Part shown: one piece after another, positions 57,709 to 64,000 of the stretch
How positions within the stretch are numbered: the stretch's first letter is position 1
How the letters are laid out: each line of letters opens with the position of its first letter
Origin: Pseudomonadota bacterium
GTDB lineage: Bacteria > Pseudomonadota > Gammaproteobacteria > Pseudomonadales > Pseudohongiellaceae
NCBI GenBank assembly: GCA_027592275.1
Contig: JAQCKF010000003.1
Coordinates: 1-64,000, forward strand
DNA length: 64,000 bases
Direction: 5' to 3'
Notes under the pieces: generated by a model
Seen by the model: the letters and a program-made list of their open reading frames with translations, nothing else
Database searches by the model: none
What the model was told of the DNA's origin: nothing
Program-made: the position numbers and the translations under genes

Positions 57709-58512
57709 TCAGGCGTTATCAGCCTCTTGCAGAAGCGCCCGAAGCAGTGGATAGATAGTGGGATTGGCGATAAGGATGTCGCGGTCATAGAACTGTGGAT
57801 CGATGCCGGGAGGCACCTCGCTGAAATGCCCGCATTCGGCACCAGCCTCGATAGCGATCAAACGGGCGGCGGCGAAGTCCCAAATGCTGAGGCTTTCGTA
57901 GTAGCCCTCTAGCCTGCCCATCGCCAAGAAACAGATATCCAATGCCGCTGACCCGATGCGGCGGATGTCCGCACAGTTAGCCAACACCGCGTGCAAACGC
58001 GGGATCATTGGAGCTAGAGTTGATTTGTCGTAGGGGAACCCAGTAGCGATCAAAGAACGCCTAAGATCAGCCTCACTCGATACAGAAATCGGTTTGCCAT
58101 TAAGAAAGGCTCCCTTGCCTGATTCCCCATAGAACAGCTCTTCGCTGAATGGGTTATACACCACACCCACCTTAGTCTGGGCACCTTCCACATAAGCTAT
58201 GGAGATTGCCGAATGATTGTGCCCGTGCGCATAATTTACTGTGCCGTCGATAGGATCGATGATCCACAGGGGGGTCGTGATTTTCTGAACCGCCCCCAGA
58301 TCTGGTGACGATTCTTCCGAAAGGATTTGATGGTCTGGAAACTGCCGCGCAATAGCCTCACAAATGAATTGATCAGCTTTGATATCCGCGCTGGTAACTA
58401 GCTCGTCACCGTTTTTATACTCGTGAGTCAGCGCAGCAGCGGCGCGCTCATCGACGATCAACTTGCCGGCATCTCGGGCGAGAGCCTGCGTAAAAACTAG
58501 AATATCTGCCAT
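57709..58512 (-). CDS. Inositol monophosphatase family protein
   Basis: A 267-residue Mg-dependent sugar-phosphate or nucleotide phosphatase of the SuhB/CysQ family. Motif A is WIIDPIDGTVN (D86-N93) with the upstream Glu pair SEESS (66-67); motif B is SIWDFAAARLIAIEAGA (about 208-225). AGAAGG precedes the ATG. The exact substrate (inositol phosphate, 3'-phosphoadenosine phosphate or histidinol phosphate) cannot be decided here. The gene is divergent from the polyprenyl-pentose operon across 115 bp; a shared role in pentose phosphate metabolism is possible but not shown. Confidence 0.93.
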   Translation of the reverse strand: MADILVFTQALARDAGKLIVDERAAAALTHEYKNGDELVTSADIKADQFICEAIARQFPDHQILSEESSPDLGAVQKITTPLWIIDPIDGTVNYAHGHNHSAISIAYVEGAQTKVGVVYNPFSEELFYGESGKGAFLNGKPISVSSEADLRRSLIATGFPYDKSTLAPMIPRLHAVLANCADIRRIGSAALDICFLAMGRLEGYYESLSIWDFAAARLIAIEAGAECGHFSEVPPGIDPQFYDRDILIANPTIYPLLRALLQEADNA

Positions 58513-58627
58513 AGAACCTTCTGGACGAGTTTAGTAAAACAAGAATTATAAGTGTAGCGTGCACTTCGAGCATAACAGTCTTTCCATTCGGGCCGATAAC
58601 CTCTGTAGATAGCTACAAAGATACTTA

Positions 58628-60385
58628 GTGCAACTCCAACCAATGACAATTGCGTTCAAATATAGCCTGTTCGCCGTTCTTGCCACACTGCTCAATCTGT
58701 CAGCACAGGAAGTAGTGGTTCGAACCTACGATGGCAGTTTCGCCATCTATCTAGCAATGGCGCTTGGTACTCTCGCGGGGCTAGTGAGTAAGTATCTGCT
58801 CGATAAGAAATATATCTTTGTGTTCATCACCACATCCCATCGCGAAGACTTGGGAAAGTTTACTTTGTACGGACTTACTGGCGTTGCCACTACAGCGATA
58901 TTCTGGGGCTTCGAGATTGGCTTCGACTCGCTCATAGGCGGCAAGATTGCTCGCTATATGGGAGCCATCATCGGATTGTCCATCGGATATGGTGTAAAGT
59001 ATCAGCTGATAAGCGCTATGTATTTGCGCGGCAGGCCTGAGGGCGACAGGATAAGTTTAATGGAAGCCATGGGCTGGGGGCGTTACCCCAAGACGACAGC
59101 AGAATTGATTCAGCCCGCGGACTCGCAGGCCCTGCAAAAATTTATCTCGTCGCAAAAGAAATCGGCTTCGTGCATTAGCCGTGGTTCCGGTCGCAGCTAC
59201 GGCGACAGTGCCCTCGCTGAGCAGTTAGTCAGTAGCCGATTCTTAGATAACTTCCTCGAACTCGATCAACAGCAGAATCTCCTTCGCTGTGGCGCCGGCG
59301 TAAAACTAGGCGACATACTCAAAATCTGTATCCCCCGTGGCCTTTTTCTTCCCGTACTGCCCGGAACAAAGGAAGTAAGCGTAGGTGGTGCCATTGCTGC
59401 CGACATCCATGGGAAGAACCATCACCTAGACGGCAGCTTTTGCGCGCACGTGCAGAGCATCAGCCTCGTGCTGGCGTCGGGCGAATTGGTGACTTGTAGT
59501 GAGCAGGAGAACCTAGAGCTATTTCGCGCGACTTGCTCAGGCATGGGGCTCACCGGTGTAATCAGTGATGCGACCCTCTCTCTGGATTCCATCCCCAGTA
59601 GCTACATCAACCAGCGAAGCCTTGTCGCCAACAACCTGGCCGAATGCTTCGAACACATTGAAGGTAATGCAGACAGCAAATACTCTGTCGCCTGGCTGGA
59701 CTGTCTAGCCACTGGTAAGAATTTGGGCCGGTCCGTTTTGCATTTAGGCGAGCACGCCGCATCGAAGAATAGAAAAACCGACACCATGTATCGCGCGAGG
59801 TCCGGCCTAGGCATTCCGTTCTCTACTCCATCGTTTCTGCTCAACAAGACGACTATGTCTGCCTTTAACGCTAGTTACTTTGGCGCGCAAAAAAGGAAGA
59901 AGAGCAGCACTACTCTAGATTGCGATAACTATTTCTTCCCGCTAGACAGCATCTCAAATTGGAATCGGCTGTATGGGTCGAAGGGTTTCTTGCAATACCA
60001 ATTTGTTATTCCCAGCGATGCCGCGCTTGAAGGTATAACATCTGTTCTAGAAAAAATATCTGAGAAAGGCAAAGGCTCCTTCCTTACTGTATTGAAAAAA
60101 TTTGGTGAAGAAAATGAAAATCTACTGTCATTTGCCAGATCCGGCTATACGCTTACCCTAGACTTCAAGAATGAACCTGATTTGTTTCCACTACTAGAAG
60201 AATTGGATCGGATCGTATTGGCTCACGGTGGTAGACTCTATCTCGCGAAAGATGCCCGCATGAGTGAGGAAGTGTTTAAAACAAGCTACCCGAACTGGGA
60301 AAGGTTTATGACGATCAAGAGCAAATATGACCCGGACAATCGTTTCGCGTCGTTACAATCAAACAGACTGGGATTGACCCAATGA
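58628..60385 (+). CDS. GtrA-like membrane domain fused to a DprE1-like FAD oxidoreductase
   Basis: A 585-residue fusion. Residues about 1-135 are a GtrA-like four-helix membrane domain (FAIYLAMALGTLAGLVSKYLL, IGLSIGYGVKYQLIS). The rest is an FAD-linked oxidase of the DprE1 type, with GSGRSYGDSALA (near 186) and VSVGGAIAADIHGKNHH (near 250). The end SKYDPDNRFASLQSNRL is typical of the vanillyl-alcohol oxidase family. DprE1 oxidises decaprenyl-phosphoryl-ribose at C2. Fusion to GtrA, a family linked to flipping of polyprenyl-linked sugars, suggests synthesis and translocation in one protein. The start is GTG 58628; ATG 58643 is possible. It overlaps the next gene by an ATGA. Confidence 0.88.
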   Translation: MQLQPMTIAFKYSLFAVLATLLNLSAQEVVVRTYDGSFAIYLAMALGTLAGLVSKYLLDKKYIFVFITTSHREDLGKFTLYGLTGVATTAIFWGFEIGFDSLIGGKIARYMGAIIGLSIGYGVKYQLISAMYLRGRPEGDRISLMEAMGWGRYPKTTAELIQPADSQALQKFISSQKKSASCISRGSGRSYGDSALAEQLVSSRFLDNFLELDQQQNLLRCGAGVKLGDILKICIPRGLFLPVLPGTKEVSVGGAIAADIHGKNHHLDGSFCAHVQSISLVLASGELVTCSEQENLELFRATCSGMGLTGVISDATLSLDSIPSSYINQRSLVANNLAECFEHIEGNADSKYSVAWLDCLATGKNLGRSVLHLGEHAASKNRKTDTMYRARSGLGIPFSTPSFLLNKTTMSAFNASYFGAQKRKKSSTTLDCDNYFFPLDSISNWNRLYGSKGFLQYQFVIPSDAALEGITSVLEKISEKGKGSFLTVLKKFGEENENLLSFARSGYTLTLDFKNEPDLFPLLEELDRIVLAHGGRLYLAKDARMSEEVFKTSYPNWERFMTIKSKYDPDNRFASLQSNRLGLTQ

Positions 60386-61116
60386 AGGTTCTTATCATCG
60401 GTGCGACGTCGGCGATCGCGAAAGCCTCCGCCAGGATTTACGCGGAACTGGGTTGCTCGCTGCATCTAATTGCGCGCCGAGAAGATCAGTTGCAGTTATT
60501 GACCAGCGACTTGCTCGTGCGCGGCGCATCAAAGGTAAGTCACAGCGTGCTTGATCTCAATAAATTTGCGGAGCACGAGAAAACGCTGGACGCCGCATTT
60601 ACTGAATTAGGCGGCGTTGATATAGCGCTCATCTGCCATGGCTCCCTGCCTGATCAACAAAAGGTTGAGCAGAACTTCAAACAGGCACAGAAGGAGATAA
60701 ACACAAACGGAATTAGTGTTATTTCATTGCTAACCGAACTCGCTACTAAATTTGTCGAACAGCAGCAGGGCACGATCGCTGTCATTACCTCTGTTGCGGG
60801 TGACAGAGGCCGACAGCCCAACTTCGTCTATGGCGCCGCGAAATCCCTAGTTTCAACCTACCTGCAGGGCTTACGCGGTAAGCTGCTGGCACACAATGTA
60901 AACATAGTAGACATAAGACCGGGTCTTGTGGATTCGCCTATGACGGCGCAATTCCCGAAAGGCCCACTGTGGTCTAGCCCGGAACGCATCGCCCAGAAAA
61001 TTGTGAAAAGCATCCACCGCGGCAGTCACACCGTGTACGCTCCCGGCTACTGGCGAGTTATCATGTTCGTAGTCAGCGCGATCCCGGAATTTATTTTCAA
61101 ACGACTAAAATTCTAA
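60382..61116 (+). CDS. Short-chain dehydrogenase, DprE2-like
   Basis: A 244-residue SDR. The Rossmann motif reads IIGATSAIAKASARIYA (about 5-21), the serine of the active site is in AVITSVAGDRGRQ, and the catalytic Tyr-Lys are in FVYGAAKSLVSTYLQGLR (YxxxK). The sequence class and position directly after a DprE1-like gene (ATGA overlap) identify it as the partner that reduces the 2-keto intermediate, giving polyprenyl-phospho-arabinose. The C-terminal hydrophobic tail (WRVIMFVVSAIPEFIF) may touch the membrane. The role is inferred from context and family. Confidence 0.86.
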   Translation: MKVLIIGATSAIAKASARIYAELGCSLHLIARREDQLQLLTSDLLVRGASKVSHSVLDLNKFAEHEKTLDAAFTELGGVDIALICHGSLPDQQKVEQNFKQAQKEINTNGISVISLLTELATKFVEQQQGTIAVITSVAGDRGRQPNFVYGAAKSLVSTYLQGLRGKLLAHNVNIVDIRPGLVDSPMTAQFPKGPLWSSPERIAQKIVKSIHRGSHTVYAPGYWRVIMFVVSAIPEFIFKRLKF

Positions 61117-61140
61117 ACAGAGAAATCTCTCAGACTCAAC

Positions 61141-62571
61141 GTGCCAAACTCACTCAACCAACCAACTCTCTACGTCGACCTCGACGGCACCGTAATCAAA
61201 ACGGACCTTCTGTACGAGTCGATTTTGTTATTGCTCAAGAAGAGTATTTTCCAAGCACTATTGATCCCAATTTGGCTAATTAAAGGAAAAGCGAACCTAA
61301 AGCATCAATTATCCAAACGGGTTCACATCCCCGTAGAGTTACTGCCATTGAATACCGAATTCAACGACTACCTGAAAAAGGAAGTAGAGCGCGGACGCAA
61401 CATCGTACTTATTTCGGCATCAAGTCAATTACCGGTAAGACAGGTGAGCGATCATCTGGGATTTTTCATCGACGCCATGGGTAGCGACGAAGATCACAAC
61501 TTGAAATCGATGAACAAGGTGACACGGATCCTGCAACTAGACCCGGGAGGCGAGTTCATCTATGCAGGAAACTCGAAAGACGATATCGCCGTGTGGTCTG
61601 AAGCCAGCGAAGTTATTCTCGTCAACTGTAAAAAGTCGCTCGCTACAAATCTGCAGCATGGGAGCGAGAAAATTCAGCACTTCGACGCACCCCAATCGAC
61701 ATTGAAGAAATTTTGGCAGGCGATGCGACCGCATCAATGGTTGAAGAACGCACTGATATTTCTGCCACTGATTCTTTCTCACCAACTGAATCATCCGAAT
61801 CTACTGCTGCAGGCTTGTGTAGCATTTTTGAGCTTTAACTTCGTTGCGTCCAGCGTGTACCTGCTGAACGATATGCTCGATGTAAATAGCGATCGACAGC
61901 ATCAGTCGAAATCGCGGCGACCCTTCGCCTCTGGCGACCTGTCTTTACTCTATGGCTATCTAGGCGCGCCGTTGTTGCTGATTCTCGGTTTCCTAATCGC
62001 GTTGTGGCTACCCACTGAATTTGTTTTCGTATTGCTCACCTATTGGTTGATGACAACTGCGTATAGCTTACTGTTGAAAACCCTGTTTCTAATTGACGTG
62101 CTAATCCTCGCTTCTTTGTATACCTGGAGAATCCTCGCAGGCTCAGCCGCTATCTCGGTAGTCACCACCTATTACCTGCTGGCCTTCTCGTTCTTCCTGT
62201 TTCTGGGGCTCGCAATGGTGAAGCGCTACACGGAATTTCTGAACCTACAGAATCAAGGCAAGTCTTCTATCGAAGGCAGAGGCTATGGCGTGAAGAACCT
62301 GCAGACTCTAGCCACCATCGGCAGCGGCTCTGGCCTAATAGCTGTGGCTGTACTCGCGCTCTACATCAACGCACCCGCGACAACCGAGCTCTACGGCAAT
62401 CCCCTACTGTTGTGGGCCGTCTGTTCCTTACTTCTGTACTGGCTATGGCATATCTGGGCGCTCGCGCGGCGCGGAGAACTAGATGAAGACCCGGTGTTGT
62501 TCGCACTAACAGACCGTCGCAGCCAGATCACCGCCGCTGTGTGTGGCCTGGTTATCTTGCTCGCAATGTAA
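61141..62571 (+). CDS. HAD phosphatase fused to a UbiA-type polyprenyl phosphoribosyltransferase
   Basis: A 476-residue fusion starting at GTG. The N-terminal HAD domain (about 1-190) has YVDLDGTVIKTD (Asp13, Asp15) and IVLISASSQLPVRQ. The UbiA domain (about 195-476) begins MRPHQWLKNALIFLPL, has NDMLDVNSDRQHQSKSRRPF (metal motif NDxxDxxxD near 242-250), and carries about eight membrane helices. In mycobacteria a UbiA enzyme transfers 5-phosphoribose to decaprenyl phosphate and a separate phosphatase removes the phosphate; here a HAD phosphatase on the same chain could do the second step. It is the third gene of the operon, 24 bp after the SDR. Confidence 0.88.
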   Translation: MPNSLNQPTLYVDLDGTVIKTDLLYESILLLLKKSIFQALLIPIWLIKGKANLKHQLSKRVHIPVELLPLNTEFNDYLKKEVERGRNIVLISASSQLPVRQVSDHLGFFIDAMGSDEDHNLKSMNKVTRILQLDPGGEFIYAGNSKDDIAVWSEASEVILVNCKKSLATNLQHGSEKIQHFDAPQSTLKKFWQAMRPHQWLKNALIFLPLILSHQLNHPNLLLQACVAFLSFNFVASSVYLLNDMLDVNSDRQHQSKSRRPFASGDLSLLYGYLGAPLLLILGFLIALWLPTEFVFVLLTYWLMTTAYSLLLKTLFLIDVLILASLYTWRILAGSAAISVVTTYYLLAFSFFLFLGLAMVKRYTEFLNLQNQGKSSIEGRGYGVKNLQTLATIGSGSGLIAVAVLALYINAPATTELYGNPLLLWAVCSLLLYWLWHIWALARRGELDEDPVLFALTDRRSQITAAVCGLVILLAM

Positions 62572-62604
62572 ACCTACCATGTGCTCAGTACTATTTGCTC
62601 AGTA

Positions 62605-63444
62605 CTAAGCCCTTAGAATCTTCTCGTGAAAGCGTAGATGCTCTTCTATGAAACTCGCGATGAAGAAGTAGCTGTGGTCGTAGCCTTCTCGTTCAATGAA
62701 CTGTAACGGGTAGCCTGCTTTCTCGGCTGCCTCTAGCAGAAGCTCGGGCTTGAGTTGATTGTCTAGGAATTCATCTGCCGTGCCTTGATCTACTAACATA
62801 GGTAGATGGGTTGTGGCCTTGGCGATTAAAGCGGCGGAATCATATTCTTGTCATGTAGAAACGTCCTCGCCTAGGTAACTCTTAAAAGCTTTGCATCCCC
62901 AAGGACAATTGATAGGAGATACTATCGGTGCGAAGGCAGAGACCGATTTGTATTTGTCTGGATTCTTTAGCGCTATGCTCAATGCACCATGGCCGCCCAT
63001 GGAGTGGCCGAATATTGACTGCCGCGATGAATCTACTGGAAAGTTATCATTGATCAGGGCCGGTAACTCCTGAGTGACGTAGTCATACATTTTGTAGTGT
63101 TTGTTCCACGGGGCCTGAGTAGCATTGAGATAGAAACCTGCGCCAAGACCAAAGTCATACGCCTGCTCTGGGTCGTCGGGCACATCTTCGCCTCTTGGGC
63201 TGGTGTCTCCCATAACGATGGCGAGCCCAAGCTGAGATGCGACGCGCTGGGCGCCAGCCTTTATCACGAAATTCTCGTCAGTCCCTGTTAACCCCGACAA
63301 CCAATACAGAACCGGTACCGGCCCATCGCTCACCTGCGGCGGCAGGTAGATCGAAAAATGCATGTCGCAGGACAGCGTATCTGACTTGTGCTTATAACGG
63401 CGTTGCTCACCGCCGAACATTTTGTTGCTTGCAATGTTTTCCAT
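62605..63444 (-). pseudogene. fghA: S-formylglutathione hydrolase gene interrupted by one TGA
   Basis: A 280-codon frame encodes an S-formylglutathione hydrolase, the last enzyme of glutathione-dependent formaldehyde oxidation. [16 protein letters not shown] and the nucleophile elbow [15 protein letters not shown] come first. Codon 198 (62851-62853) is TGA, where relatives have Trp (TGG) in a stretch SYLGEDVST-stop-QEYDSAAL. The same frame then continues with LVDQGTADEFL and EGYDHSYFFIASFIEEHL, which hold the catalytic Asp and His. A single G-to-A change explains it. The truncated product would lack two catalytic residues. Either a recent pseudogene or a sequence error. Confidence 0.9.
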
Positions 63445-63484
63445 AAATTCAACTCGGTAACTTTATTCAGACTGGGGTTTGTGA

Positions 63485-64000
63485 CTACTTCAGAATCATG
63501 AAGCTTTCTTCGATTAGGTTCCAGCGGCTAGGCTTGTCGATTTTCGTTACCTTCATCGGCTTTAGAACTCTCGGCTCTAACAAGGCCTCGAACTGCTCTA
63601 CATTCTGATTGCTAGGGTCTAACCATCTTGAGACTAGATCTTCGTCTTCGAAATCTATCATCAACGGCAGTGACTTGGGATGAATCTCGTCCCACTGCGG
63701 GCTCAATGGGGGCAGTGTAATGATTGAGGCGGAATAAACTACTTCGCCGCTTTCCTTGTTTAGATACTCTTTAAACAAACCACCGAACGCGATGGCTGAA
63801 TCTTCTAACTCGATCTTATGATAGGTCTTTTTATCGCCCAAGCCTTCTACGAAGGCACTGGCAGGAATCAGGCACCTCGACTCTCGAAAGGGCTTGTAAG
63901 CTAGGGCGCGTTTGCTTGAGAGCTTGTCTGAGCGCGAGTTGAAGCTGGCGTATTTGTAGTTGGGTTTTAGCGTCTCATTGTCCAAAAACAGCCACCACGT
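63485..64000 (-). CDS. SOS response-associated peptidase (SRAP/HMCES-YedK family), partial
   Basis: The 3' part of an SRAP-domain gene runs off the window end. About 170 C-terminal codons are visible. They begin TWWLFLDNETLK, without a start codon in the window, and continue YASFNSRSDKLSSKRALAYK and RCLIPASAFVEGLGDKK. IHPKSLPLMIDFEDEDLVSRWL holds the conserved His. The catalytic Cys2 would lie upstream of the window. In the strand SAFVEG the usual Glu of the family (GFYEW) is replaced in context, but a Glu is present. SRAP proteins crosslink to abasic sites in single-stranded DNA and protect them. The gene is separated from the hydrolase remnant by 40 bp. Confidence 0.85.
   Translation of the reverse strand, partial: TWWLFLDNETLKPNYKYASFNSRSDKLSSKRALAYKPFRESRCLIPASAFVEGLGDKKTYHKIELEDSAIAFGGLFKEYLNKESGEVVYSASIITLPPLSPQWDEIHPKSLPLMIDFEDEDLVSRWLDPSNQNVEQFEALLEPRVLKPMKVTKIDKPSRWNLIEESFMILK

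Noticed and set aside
62851-62853. TGA in the hydrolase gene as a selenocysteine codon
   Set aside because: Relatives have Trp, not Cys, at this site, and I see no selenocysteine insertion hairpin directly downstream.
63983-63985. TTG at 63985 as start of the SRAP gene
   Set aside because: Homology to the SRAP fold (WWLF...) continues upstream of it to the window edge, and the catalytic N-terminal Cys would be missing; the gene is partial.
1-64000. tRNA, rRNA or riboswitch genes
   Set aside because: No cloverleaf-like or conserved RNA signatures were recognised by eye; a covariance-model search would be needed to exclude them fully.

Overview
The window reads as chromosomal DNA of a free-living Gram-negative bacterium, most likely a marine gammaproteobacterium of the OM60/OM182/Pseudohongiella type; the assignment is low-confidence and rests on gene content. 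Indicators are a TonB-dependent receptor, a SapC/DUF6445/tryptophan-halogenase locus, gammaproteobacterial dgkA and opgB-like genes, two HAE3-type RND proteins, many lipoproteins and periplasmic c-type cytochromes, and a fpr/LysR pair. I found no rRNA, tRNA, CRISPR array, prophage or intact insertion sequence.

Region 1 (about 0-13.4 kb) is accessory. It holds a TonB-dependent receptor, a secreted protein of unknown function, and a periplasmic cytochrome fused to a domain with the ligand pattern of type II copper monooxygenases. Next come a heme-less remnant of a second such gene, SapC and DUF6445 genes divergent from a flavin-dependent tryptophan halogenase, a GntR regulator, an NHL beta-propeller protein and a secreted RPDLQG-family protein. 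Two promoter regions here share an almost identical 20-nt element.

Region 2 (13.4-15 kb) is a decay zone with a frameshifted, stop-interrupted truA-like gene and an unidentified gene tail.

Region 3 (15-33 kb) is mostly housekeeping and envelope genes. These are dgkA with a phosphoglycerol-transferase-like gene, a bifunctional NAD(P)HX repair enzyme, MarR, SIMPL, a VOC protein, DUF4159, a ChaN-type lipoprotein, cytochrome c and a SixA-like phosphatase. They are followed by a DUF481 gene broken by an amber codon, a 3' remnant of a glutamate synthase-like gene, a TPR protein, a TraB/GumN-like protein, an iron-type alcohol dehydrogenase and a two-subunit molybdenum hydroxylase.

Region 4 (33-51 kb) has a CecR-like TetR/HlyD/ABC exporter operon whose ATPase has Asn in place of the Walker A lysine. 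It also has NnrU, a ClpP paralogue, a CX3CH cytochrome, two RND/MMPL proteins, a second RPDLQG-family protein, a redoxin, an M20 peptidase, and the fpr/LysR divergent pair.

Region 5 (51-64 kb) has a DUF3237 protein, a TlpA-like thioredoxin, a sialidase-fold protein, an M19 dipeptidase-like protein lacking several metal ligands and a double TonB-C protein. It continues with a redoxin-cytochrome-copper monooxygenase triple fusion, an inositol monophosphatase-family enzyme, and a compact three-gene set resembling mycobacterial polyprenyl-phosphoryl-arabinose synthesis (GtrA-DprE1 fusion, DprE2-like SDR, HAD-UbiA fusion). It ends with an S-formylglutathione hydrolase gene interrupted by one TGA and a partial SRAP gene.

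The points most worth a second look are the cytochrome/copper-monooxygenase family (two genes, one ghost), the polyprenyl-pentose operon, and the cluster of single-base lesions in conserved genes. The lesions could be real decay or base-call errors.
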